This document shows positions 25,190 to 33,318 of a stretch of DNA of 64,000 nucleotides, in pieces; within the stretch, counting starts at the first letter, position 1, and each line of letters starts with the position of its first letter. A model generated the notes under the pieces. That model was not told where the DNA came from, did no database searches, and saw nothing but the letters and a program-made list of their open reading frames with translations. The translations under genes were made by a program, and so were the position numbers. Origin of the DNA: Latescibacteria bacterium UBA6620 (lineage in GTDB: Bacteria > Latescibacterota > UBA2968); the NCBI GenBank assembly GCA_002433075.1, contig DJHM01000055.1, positions 7,142 through 71,141 on the forward strand. Reading direction: 5' to 3'.

Positions 25190-26065
25190 ATGCCCATCAC
25201 ACCGCTCTCAAAGCGTTACTCAGCAGCCTACACGGCCGCCCTCCTCCTGCATCTTCTGTTTCTATTGCTGTTGGAACCGGCCCGCCGTTTTACTGCGGTG
25301 ACGGATCCGACCCCAATTCTTATCGAGCCCGAACCCCTGGCCTTCGAATTCGTGGAATCTGAAGCAGACCCTGAAAATACGCCCCCGGACCAGACAAATC
25401 TCCTCGCAGACCGAAACGCAAGGTCTCGTGACCGCAACCAGTCAGATCTGCCCCGATCCCACCTTGTCTACAACGAAGGTATGTTCGAGAGCAAGGATGC
25501 TTTCGAGACCCAGATGGGACGTGACTTCGATCGTCTGGGGGACCCGCGCGGGAGCCGTCAGTCAAATAGAACCGGGAGGGACGGCGCGAGGGATCCGATG
25601 TGGCGGGAACGAACGGTGCAAGAAGGTCATTTCACGCAGGAACAACGAGAGGCAATGGTCTATGGCCTGCCCTTGCCCGCAGCTCAGTCTTCAGTCCCAT
25701 TCGACAACACTGCTTCGAGAGCGTTGGAGGAAGGTGGGCTGCAACTCAGCACCTACACTTGGGATTTCGCTCCGTACCTCAAATATCTGAAGCGCAGAAT
25801 CCAATCACACATCTTCCCGCCGGCTGCGTTTACGCGGCTTGGCATCATCGAGGGCAAGAACACCATTCGATTTCGTATTCATCCTGATGGTACGCTGGAC
25901 TCGCTCACGGTACTGGCACGCGGTGGGAGCGATCTGCTGCTCACCACGAGCCGTCAGGCAGTGGAGTTGTCAGCGCCGTTCCGCCCGTTGCCGGAGGATT
26001 TTCCGGAACCGTTCCTAGAGATTACGGCGCTCTTTGGCTACATCATCTATCGCGGTGCCGGTTAG
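25190..26065 (+). CDS. TonB-family energy transducer
   Basis: A 291-residue protein with one N-terminal transmembrane helix (AAYTAALLLHLLFLLLLEP), a long polar linker (about 40-190) and a C-terminal TonB-like domain (IEGKNTIRFRIHPDGTLDSL, then LPEDFPEPFLEITALFGYIIY). It anchors in the inner membrane and would contact outer-membrane proteins across the periplasm, powered by the ExbB/ExbD pair encoded just downstream. The linker is Arg/Asp-rich rather than the usual Pro/Lys-rich type. It starts the operon that continues into the RND pump genes. Confidence 0.85.
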   Translation: MPITPLSKRYSAAYTAALLLHLLFLLLLEPARRFTAVTDPTPILIEPEPLAFEFVESEADPENTPPDQTNLLADRNARSRDRNQSDLPRSHLVYNEGMFESKDAFETQMGRDFDRLGDPRGSRQSNRTGRDGARDPMWRERTVQEGHFTQEQREAMVYGLPLPAAQSSVPFDNTASRALEEGGLQLSTYTWDFAPYLKYLKRRIQSHIFPPAAFTRLGIIEGKNTIRFRIHPDGTLDSLTVLARGGSDLLLTTSRQAVELSAPFRPLPEDFPEPFLEITALFGYIIYRGAG

Positions 26066-26075
26066 AGGATAACGT

Positions 26076-26723
26076 ATGGCCTGGGATCTGTTTCAACAGG
26101 GCGGGATCATCATGTATCCGCTCTTTATCTGTTCCGTAGTTGCCCTCGGAATCGCCATCGAACGTGCTTTCAGCCTTCGCCGGCCGCGCATCATCCGGCC
26201 GGAGATCGTCAGCGTCATCGAGAATATCGGTGGCCCGGAGGATGTGGGTCTCGCCCAATCCGTGTGTGGGCGGTTCGAGGGTCCCTTTGCGAACGTCGTG
26301 AGGGCAGGCCTGGATGATCGGGATCTGTCTGTCGATGAAATCCGCGAGAGCATCCTCGACCAGGGCCGTCAGGAGATGGGCGATTTGCAGCGAGGGCTTG
26401 TCGTGCTCGAAACTGTGGCCAGTATCACGCCGTTGCTCGGGCTACTGGGGACCGTCATCGGTATGATCAAAGTTTTCCAGGAGATCTCGGAGGTAGGGGT
26501 CGGGAAGGGTAACCTGCTTGCGGGGGGGATTGCCGAAGCCATTCTGACGACGGCCGCGGGACTGTTCATTGCGATCCCGGCACTCGTGTTCTACAACTAT
26601 TTCACCGCTAAGGCAGAGAGTTTGGTACTTGAAATCGAGAAACATTCGAATGCGCTGCTAAAGAAACTTCGCGGGTTCAGAACACAGACGGATATCTCCG
26701 GGCACCAGGGGGAATTGTCGTGA
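26076..26723 (+). CDS. MotA/TolQ/ExbB proton channel family protein
   Basis: A 215-residue inner-membrane protein with three helices: MYPLFICSVVALGIAIERAF at the N-terminus, ETVASITPLLGLLGTVIGMI (the conserved TAxxxGLLGTVxGM segment) and TTAAGLFIAIPALVFYNYF. With the next gene product it forms the proton-driven motor that energises TonB. It starts 10 bases after the TonB-type gene and overlaps the ExbD gene by four bases. Confidence 0.92.
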   Translation: MAWDLFQQGGIIMYPLFICSVVALGIAIERAFSLRRPRIIRPEIVSVIENIGGPEDVGLAQSVCGRFEGPFANVVRAGLDDRDLSVDEIRESILDQGRQEMGDLQRGLVVLETVASITPLLGLLGTVIGMIKVFQEISEVGVGKGNLLAGGIAEAILTTAAGLFIAIPALVFYNYFTAKAESLVLEIEKHSNALLKKLRGFRTQTDISGHQGELS

Positions 26724-27130
26724 GAATGGTCGCGACAACCCGGCGTCGGCCGAACGTGAACATCACTTCCTTGATCGACGTGCTTTTTCTGTTGCTCACG
26801 TTCTTTTTGGTCACGACCAGTTTTATCGAACAGTCCGCGCTCAAAGTAGAATTACCGTCGATGGAAAACGCCGATCGGTTGCAACGCGAGAAGAGCTTCA
26901 TCCTCAACGTAAGCGCATCGGGCGAAATGGCCTATAATGGAGAACCGGTGTCCGAGGGAGCTCTCCGCGGCATTCTGACCTCGACGTCGAATCAAGTGGA
27001 TGCCGGGGGAGGACTCGTGCTCCGGGCAGATCAGGGCCTTCCCTACGGGGATGTGATGAGGATTCTTGATCTGATCAAAGGTGCGGGAGTCAAGCGGTTC
27101 ATCATTGCGACCGAAGACGCACAGCCTTGA
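26720..27130 (+). CDS. ExbD/TolR family protein
   Basis: A 136-residue protein with one transmembrane helix that carries the essential proton-conducting Asp (ITSLIDVLFLLLTFFLVTT) and a periplasmic domain ending YGDVMRILDLIKGAGVKRF, as expected of ExbD/TolR. The GTG at 26720 overlaps the upstream stop (GTGA); an ATG two codons on is an alternative. A 177-base interval with no clear gene follows before the adaptor lipoprotein. Confidence 0.92.
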   Translation: MRMVATTRRRPNVNITSLIDVLFLLLTFFLVTTSFIEQSALKVELPSMENADRLQREKSFILNVSASGEMAYNGEPVSEGALRGILTSTSNQVDAGGGLVLRADQGLPYGDVMRILDLIKGAGVKRFIIATEDAQP

Positions 27131-27307
27131 TGCGAGGTTATTCGTTGTCGATTGCGGTTCCTTTGGTATATTGGACATGTTAGTAACCACTCGCTTTTCC
27201 GGCCCCTTCGGGGAACCGGCCTGCGTCGATCCTCGTCGAATCACCCCACTGGCCTGCTTTCCGACAGACGGGCCTCGTCTGTCTGGTTCCAGAATCAGGA
27301 GAGTCAT

Positions 27308-28612
27308 TTGAATCGGTTGTGTTTCGTGTTGCTCGTCGTTTCTCTGTCCTCTTGCGGGTCCGACGAGGCCTCCTCGGGGCGCCAGGGGGGACGGGGAGTT
27401 GGCCGCCAGAGCGCCGCCGTCCCGGTGAAGGTCGAGGCCGTGGCACGAGGGGAGATCTCGAGGAGCGTTCTCAAGAATACCACTCTCGAAGCAGATCGTT
27501 GGATTGATGTGCGTTCGCGCAGACCAGGGCAGGTTGTTGCGATCCTGAAGGAAGAGGGTGATCCCGTCCGTGTTGGGGACGTGCTGGCGCGCCTCGATTC
27601 CGAAGACGCGGAACTTCAGACGCGTCAGATGGAAGTGGCGTTCGAGGATGCAGAGAGGAACTACGCGCGTGTACAGAAGATCTTCGCATCCAACCTGATA
27701 AGTGAAGAACAGTTCGAGGCCGCGAAGACCCAATTGGATCGGGCCCGCGCGCAATACGAACAAGCCAAGCTGGATTTGAACTTTACTCGAATCACGTCTC
27801 CTGTCGAGGGCACGGTCACGTTGAGGCAGGTCGAGATCGGGAACGTGGTGAGCAACAATCAGATCCTTTTCTCGGTCGCGGATTTCGACCCCCTGCTCGC
27901 GCGTATTCTCGTCCCCGAGAAGGAGATCGGCAATATCGCTACGGGCCAGGAGGCTCGGATCACGGTCGAAAGTGCGCCGGGCCGCGAGTATCGCGGAAAG
28001 GTCAAGCGGATCAGTCCAATCGTGGACCCTGAAAGTGGTACGGTCAAGGTGACGGTCGAGATACCGTCGCAGACCAACACTATCCTTCGTCCCGGCATGT
28101 TCTCGTCCGTATACATCATCACTGAGACCCGCCACCACACGCTTGTCATTCCTAAAAAGGCTCTCGTGCTGGAGGGAGAAGGCAACCAGGTTTTTGTCTA
28201 CGAGCAGGCCGAGGAGGGCGGCCGTGCCGAGCGTCGGAAGATCGCCATTGGTTTCAGCGATAACGACCGGTTGGAGATCGTCGATGGGCTACGGGATGGT
28301 GAGGTCGTCATTACGGTTGGGCAGGACGGGCTTCGCCCGGGGACATCCGTCCGGATTGTGGGTGAAGCTCCCGCAGTTGTGGCGGCGACGGAGCAGGACC
28401 TTCAGGAAGGTCGGCGTAGCGACGGTCGGGGAGGCGGAGATATAAAGCGCTTCCAGGCCAGGATTTTCGAGCGATTTCCTGAAGCCAAAAAAATCTACGA
28501 TGAAAGAGTCAAGAAGGATCCGGAAATTGGCACGGATTCGGGTAAATGGCGCGCCTTTGTCCGCGAATTGGCGGAGAAGGGAATCGTGACGATGAGGAGA
28601 CGCGGGGGCTGA
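27308..28612 (+). CDS. RND efflux periplasmic adaptor (MFP/HlyD family) lipoprotein
   Basis: About 434 residues. I choose TTG 27308, which has AGGAG six bases upstream and directly starts a lipoprotein signal (CFVLLVVSLSSC lipobox). Then come a lipoyl/barrel-sandwich half (VGDVLARLDSEDAELQ), an alpha-hairpin rich in Glu/Arg (about 100-165), the second half motif FTRITSPVEGTVTLRQVEIG, and the beta-barrel and membrane-proximal domains (VIPKKALVLEGEGNQVFVYE). The C-terminal 70 residues (after about 365) are an extra charged extension. It bridges the inner-membrane RND pump encoded ten bases downstream to an outer-membrane channel, not found in this window. Confidence 0.9.
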   Translation: MNRLCFVLLVVSLSSCGSDEASSGRQGGRGVGRQSAAVPVKVEAVARGEISRSVLKNTTLEADRWIDVRSRRPGQVVAILKEEGDPVRVGDVLARLDSEDAELQTRQMEVAFEDAERNYARVQKIFASNLISEEQFEAAKTQLDRARAQYEQAKLDLNFTRITSPVEGTVTLRQVEIGNVVSNNQILFSVADFDPLLARILVPEKEIGNIATGQEARITVESAPGREYRGKVKRISPIVDPESGTVKVTVEIPSQTNTILRPGMFSSVYIITETRHHTLVIPKKALVLEGEGNQVFVYEQAEEGGRAERRKIAIGFSDNDRLEIVDGLRDGEVVITVGQDGLRPGTSVRIVGEAPAVVAATEQDLQEGRRSDGRGGGDIKRFQARIFERFPEAKKIYDERVKKDPEIGTDSGKWRAFVRELAEKGIVTMRRRGG

Positions 28613-28622
28613 CGGTCGCCGA

Positions 28623-31600
28623 ATGAAGATCATCGCATTTTCCACACGCAGACGAGTCACCGTCACGATGTTCGTCGTGGCTGCGTTGATATTCGGAATG
28701 GTCGCGTTCCAGCGACTGTCGATCAACCTGCTTCCGGATATCACCTATCCCACCGTTACCGTGCGCACCGAGTACGAGGGTGCGGCGCCATCTGAAGTTG
28801 AGCGACTGATCACGGAGCCCGTCGAAGGGGCCGTGGGTGTGGTCACGAACGTGATCCGTGTGAGTTCGACCGCCCGCCCGGGCGTGTCCGACGTCATCGT
28901 CGAGTTCGCCTGGGGCACGGACATGGATTTCGCTTCTCTTAACATCCGTGAGAAGCTCGATCGTCTGCGGTTGCCGCAGGATGCGGAGAAACCCGTCCTC
29001 CTGCGCTTCGATCCCTCGCTGGATCCCATCATTCGCATTGGTCTCTACGGCGAAGAGAGCCTGATCGCTCTTCGGCTTCTGGGTGAGGAACATCTCAAGC
29101 CTGAACTGGAGAGCCTGGAGGGTGTTGCCGCGGTACGTGTGAACGGCGGCCTGGAAGAGGAAATTCACGTCGAGGTGGACGGACCCAAACTCGCAGCGTT
29201 GCGCATCCCTTTGAATCAGGTCGTGGCGCGTTTGGGGCAGGAGAACGTCAACCTGACCGGTGGCGAGCTAAAGGACGGGGATGCGGAGTACCTCGTCCGC
29301 ACGTTGAATGAGTTCAAGTCGGTTGAGGAGATTCGCGATATCGTCGTCGGCGACCGCGACGGTGCAATAATCACGCTGGATGATGTCGGCGAGGTAAGCC
29401 GCAGTCATCGAGAACGACAAGTTATCACTCGAATCAACGGCCAGGAGAGCGTAGAGCTAGCCGTGTTCAAGGAAGGTGATGCCAACACGGTTACCGTCGC
29501 CCAGCGGATTCACGATGAGTTGGCAAAATTTCGCAAAGACGGGGACGTTCTGCTGGGTCGGTCGAGTCTGGAGGTGGTCTTCGACCAGTCCGTGTTCATT
29601 CGGGAATCTGTCGCCGAAGTCCTGAACACCGCGCTGATGGGAGGCTTCCTCGCCATCATCATTCTCTACCTGTTCTTGAGGAACCCGAAGAGTACGGGCA
29701 TCATCAGCCTGTCGATCCCGATTTCGGTCGTGGCAACGTTCTTTCTGATGTTCGTGTCGGAAGTCAGTCTCAACATCATGTCCCTGGGTGGCCTGGCCTT
29801 GGGCATCGGCATGCTAGTGGACAATTCGATCGTCGTGCTCGAGAGTGTCCAGCGCTATCGAGAGGAAGGTCTCGGGGCTCTCGAGGCGACCAACAAAGGT
29901 GCAAGCGAAGTTGGACAAGCCGTCATCGCCGCCACGATGACGACCATCTGCGTATTCGTGCCGATCGTATTCGTAGAGGGAATCGCGGGACAGCTCTTTC
30001 GGGACCAGGCGCTGACGGTAACGTTCTCGCTCGTGGCCTCTCTGATGGTTGCCTTGACCCTGATTCCAATGCTCGCTTCGCTCGAGTTCCGTTGGATGGG
30101 CGAACTGGCGGAGGTCGAAAGGCGCCGTCGCGCCGTGGGTGAAGGTCGTAGTCAACTCGCGCCTCGATTGATTTCACTCCTTCGGGTTACGTTTTCAGCG
30201 GTCGGCCGTGGCCTCCTGAAGCTTCTCGCCCCCTTCTTCTACCTATTTCATAAGCTGATGGACAGTGCCTATGCGACGTATCCGAGTGTGATTCGATGGG
30301 CGCTACGACACAGGCTGGCTGTCATTCTTCTTGCGGTGGGATTCCTGAGCGGATCCGGTGGGCTGGTCCGGTATCTGGGCAGCGAACTCATCCCGGAGAT
30401 GAGCCAGGGCGAGTTCATTATCGGCGTTGAAATGCCCGTCGGAACGCCCCTGGCCCAAACAGAAGCGATGATAAAGGACCTCGAGCAAGCCGTGAGACAG
30501 GGAAGCCAGGTGAGGACGGTCTACAGCATCGTGGGATCCAGCTCATCGAGTGGCGGGTCTTCTGCCGAGGAAAGGGAAAACATCGCCCAGATCAACGTGG
30601 CTCTCGAGGAGGGCGTGATCCGGGACAAAGAAGAAGCGGTGATGGAACGGCTTCGGGTTGCGTTGGCGAACTTCCCGTCTGTGGAGTGCAAGTTTTCGAG
30701 ACCGTCCTTGTTCTCGTCGAAAACCCCGATCGAAGTCGAGGTTGCCGGCTACAACCTGTCGACCCTCAAGATTCTGTCCGACGAAGTGGTCGAGCGGATA
30801 TCGAGCATCGAAGGCCTGGCGGACTTGAAAACAAGCGCTGCGGGAGGGAATCCCGAAGTTCAGATTCGGTTCAACCGAAAAAGGGTCGCTCAGTTGGGTA
30901 CGACCATTTCTTCGATCGGGCAGATCATTCGGAATCAGGTCCAGGGTGAAGTGGCCACGGAGTTTGCGCGGGGCGATCGGCGCGTCGACATCCGGGTCAG
31001 GGCCTCGGAAGAACACCGTAGTACGGTCGATGACCTGCGTCGTCTGATCATCAGCCCAGCGAGCGCGCAGACGCCGATTCCACTTGCCGTCGTTGCTGAT
31101 TTGCAGGTGGAAATGGGTCCCGCCGAAATCCGAAGAGTCGATCAGGAACGTGTCGCGATCGTGTCGGCCAACCTCGAAGACCGCGATTTGAGTGAAGCAG
31201 TGGTCGACATCGAGGCCCAGATCGCCGGCATGAACGTGCCGAACGACTACACGATCCGGGTGGGAGGGCAGAACGAAGAGAGGGAACGTTCCTTCGAGAG
31301 TATGCGGCTGGCGATCGGTCTGGCGATCTTCCTCGTCTATCTTGTCATGGCCTCCCAGTTCGAGTCTCTGGTCCATCCTTTTGTCATCATGTTCTCGATC
31401 CCGTTCGGCCTCGTCGGGGTCATCCTGATCCTGCTCCTGACCGGACAGTCGGTGAGCGTGGTCGTGCTCATCGGGTTGATCATGCTTGCGGGTATTGTCG
31501 TAAACAACGCGATCGTGCTGATCGACTATATCAATTCGCTTCGACGGGAGCAGAACGTGCCCAAGTTCGAGGCCATCGAGCAGGCATGTCGTGTCCGCCT

Positions 31601-31895
31601 ACGTCCCATTCTGATGACAACCTCGACGACGGTCCTGGGGTTGACCCCGATGGCAATGGGGATCTTTAATCTGCGGCCGATTGTCGACGGTTTCGATCGC
31701 ATGTTCGGATCGGTTCTGCCTGAAGTGCTCCATGCTGTTGTGCTCGCGGGCCTGAACGTGGTATTCCCTGTCGGGCAAGGGGCCGAAATCAGAGCTCCAA
31801 TGGCGATCACGGTGATCGGGGGGCTCGTCTTATCGACGTTTGTCACCCTTGTTCTGATTCCCACACTCTATTCGCTGTCGGATCGCAGGGACTGA
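28623..31895 (+). CDS. RND-family efflux permease (HAE1/AcrB-like)
   Basis: A 1090-residue, 12-helix proton-driven exporter, full family length. The N-terminus is typical (FSTRRRVTVTMFVVAALIFG, LPDITYPTVTVRTEYEGAAP), helix 4 has GGLALGIGMLVDNSIVVLES with the proton-relay Asp, and helix 10-11 has GLIMLAGIVVNNAIVLIDYI. Two large periplasmic loops are present. The single Asp-Asn in helix 4 (rather than Asp-Asp) is the form found in many non-proteobacterial RND pumps. A region near residues 475-525 holds a charged cytoplasmic insertion before helix 7. Substrate is unknown. The stop overlaps the RDD gene start (TGATG). Confidence 0.93.
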   Translation: MKIIAFSTRRRVTVTMFVVAALIFGMVAFQRLSINLLPDITYPTVTVRTEYEGAAPSEVERLITEPVEGAVGVVTNVIRVSSTARPGVSDVIVEFAWGTDMDFASLNIREKLDRLRLPQDAEKPVLLRFDPSLDPIIRIGLYGEESLIALRLLGEEHLKPELESLEGVAAVRVNGGLEEEIHVEVDGPKLAALRIPLNQVVARLGQENVNLTGGELKDGDAEYLVRTLNEFKSVEEIRDIVVGDRDGAIITLDDVGEVSRSHRERQVITRINGQESVELAVFKEGDANTVTVAQRIHDELAKFRKDGDVLLGRSSLEVVFDQSVFIRESVAEVLNTALMGGFLAIIILYLFLRNPKSTGIISLSIPISVVATFFLMFVSEVSLNIMSLGGLALGIGMLVDNSIVVLESVQRYREEGLGALEATNKGASEVGQAVIAATMTTICVFVPIVFVEGIAGQLFRDQALTVTFSLVASLMVALTLIPMLASLEFRWMGELAEVERRRRAVGEGRSQLAPRLISLLRVTFSAVGRGLLKLLAPFFYLFHKLMDSAYATYPSVIRWALRHRLAVILLAVGFLSGSGGLVRYLGSELIPEMSQGEFIIGVEMPVGTPLAQTEAMIKDLEQAVRQGSQVRTVYSIVGSSSSSGGSSAEERENIAQINVALEEGVIRDKEEAVMERLRVALANFPSVECKFSRPSLFSSKTPIEVEVAGYNLSTLKILSDEVVERISSIEGLADLKTSAAGGNPEVQIRFNRKRVAQLGTTISSIGQIIRNQVQGEVATEFARGDRRVDIRVRASEEHRSTVDDLRRLIISPASAQTPIPLAVVADLQVEMGPAEIRRVDQERVAIVSANLEDRDLSEAVVDIEAQIAGMNVPNDYTIRVGGQNEERERSFESMRLAIGLAIFLVYLVMASQFESLVHPFVIMFSIPFGLVGVILILLLTGQSVSVVVLIGLIMLAGIVVNNAIVLIDYINSLRREQNVPKFEAIEQACRVRLRPILMTTSTTVLGLTPMAMGIFNLRPIVDGFDRMFGSVLPEVLHAVVLAGLNVVFPVGQGAEIRAPMAITVIGGLVLSTFVTLVLIPTLYSLSDRRD

Positions 31896-32632
31896 TGGGC
31901 GAAGAGCACGACGGGAGTAGAGACGATCGTGAGTTCGAGGACAGGGTACGGAACTATACCCTATCGCAACTCGAGGATGTCTTCGCGCATATCGACCGCG
32001 AGGCGCATTTTGAACGATTCGATCGGGTTCAGACTGAAATCCGATCACGTCTGGAGGATCTGACGCCGGAGAACGAGGGTGGGGAGGATCCGGACGAGGT
32101 CCCAAGGGCGGCTAGACGTCTCTGGGCCAGCGTAGTCGATCTATTCGTGTCTCTTCTGCCGGCGGCTGTGGTGGGGCTCGTTCTGGTTGCAGCGGGGGTC
32201 GTCTCGTTGGGAGGGGGAGATCCGCCGGGTCGGGGCAGGGGAGGCCTGGGGGGGCGTGGTGGAGGTGGGGATGAGCCGACGTTCTTCGATCAGGTTGTAA
32301 GTTTCCTTTCGGACCCTGAAAAAATGACAGAGGCACTGGAGACGTATGGGCCCTATTACGGTGCTCTTGTGGTCTACAGGATTGTTCTGGTAGTGCCGCA
32401 ATGGTCCAGATCGGGGTCATCGGCTGGTTTAAGGGAAGCGGGGGTGAGGCTGGTCGACTCGAAAGGGGGGGCGCCAGGTGCAGTGAGGGGCGCGGTGAGG
32501 ATCGTCGGTGCCTACATCATCTATCCTATGACGCTCGGTTTGGGTGCAGCGTGGTTGCTCATCGACCGGTCGGGGAGGTCGATCGCCGATCGTGTTTCGG
32601 GTGTCTTCGTTCTCCGGGCGAGAGGATCGTAA
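31895..32632 (+). CDS. RDD family membrane protein
   Basis: A 245-residue protein: an acidic, soluble N-terminus (about 1-65), then an RDD-type membrane region (AARRLWASVVDLFVSLLPAA, a Gly-rich cytoplasmic loop near 105-130, GPYYGALVVYRIVLVVP, and a C-terminal AYIIYPMTLGLGAAWLLIDR helix followed by the RSIADRVSGVFV motif). The Gly/Arg-rich loop is compositionally odd. RDD proteins may act in transport; here it is coupled to the RND pump by a one-base stop/start overlap. Confidence 0.75.
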   Translation: MGEEHDGSRDDREFEDRVRNYTLSQLEDVFAHIDREAHFERFDRVQTEIRSRLEDLTPENEGGEDPDEVPRAARRLWASVVDLFVSLLPAAVVGLVLVAAGVVSLGGGDPPGRGRGGLGGRGGGGDEPTFFDQVVSFLSDPEKMTEALETYGPYYGALVVYRIVLVVPQWSRSGSSAGLREAGVRLVDSKGGAPGAVRGAVRIVGAYIIYPMTLGLGAAWLLIDRSGRSIADRVSGVFVLRARGS

Positions 32633-32679
32633 CGCCCTTCTCAGATTGTACGACCCCATTGCCTTAGGATGACCCATGG

Positions 32680-32701
32680 TCTATGTTTTAAAATTCATAG
32701 A
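32680..32701. promoter_or_regulatory. AT-rich inverted repeat in intergenic gap
   Basis: TCTATG and CATAGA flank the ten-base centre TTTTAAAATT in the 190-base gap between the RDD gene and the next secreted protein. Such an AT-rich palindrome stands out in this GC-rich sequence and could be a promoter element or regulator site. No -35/-10 pair is convincing here. Confidence 0.3.
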
Positions 32702-32823
32702 GTTTAGATCGACCTCCCGTTCTCCTTCCCGACCTGAAAGCCGTTCCTCAGCTGTACCCAGCGAAACCCGATTGTCGGATCAAGGGTCTAATGTGACTGA
32801 ATCCGGCCACGTGCGTTGCCTTT

Positions 32824-33291
32824 ATGGCTAGGAGTTGGACCGCCATGCGTACAACGAAATGGCTGTGTGTTGTACTTACACTTTGTTTTTGCAATCTCTC
32901 GACGGCATCCGTACACGCCGAGTCGATCTTTACAGTCAGGCGCACTTTCGGTGCTCTTTTCGTGGGGGGAAGCGCTGTTCTGGCAAAACGAGCTCTCTAC
33001 TTCCGGAGCGACGCAAACGAGATCTACGATCGATATCTGGTCGCGGCGTCCTCTGAGGAAGCAGAGGCGTTGTTCAAGCGGACGAGCGACCGCGATACGA
33101 AGAGCCAGATGGCAGCTGGACTGTCGGTGGTCCTCTTGGTGAGCGGCCTGCGGCTGCTCCTCGCCAGTGGAATAGATGACAACATCCCTAAAATGGACCG
33201 AGGGTTGCCCATTCACCGGGACCTTACGGTCAACCTGAACAGCAACATCTACACCAAGCAACTGGGCGTGGCGCTGAATCGGCAGTTCTGA
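32824..33291 (+). CDS. Hypothetical exported or membrane protein
   Basis: 155 residues (134-148 if a later ATG, at 32845, is the start). The N-terminal hydrophobic stretch (WLCVVLTLCFCNLSTASVHA) is a likely signal peptide with an AxA-type cleavage site; a second hydrophobic segment (AAGLSVVLLVSGLRLLLASG) could be a transmembrane helix. The C-terminus (DLTVNLNSNIYTKQLGVALN) is short and beta-like. I do not recognise a family. It precedes the FN3 lipoprotein by 27 bases and is probably co-transcribed with it. Confidence 0.6.
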   Translation: MARSWTAMRTTKWLCVVLTLCFCNLSTASVHAESIFTVRRTFGALFVGGSAVLAKRALYFRSDANEIYDRYLVAASSEEAEALFKRTSDRDTKSQMAAGLSVVLLVSGLRLLLASGIDDNIPKMDRGLPIHRDLTVNLNSNIYTKQLGVALNRQF

Positions 33292-33318
33292 GCTCAGCCG
33301 CCCACTTAGGAGACAGCA

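Noticed and set aside
26852..28138. 428-codon minus-strand open frame over the ExbD and adaptor genes
   Set aside because: Antisense to a clear ExbD and MFP coding sequence with lipobox and ribosome-binding site; no domain.
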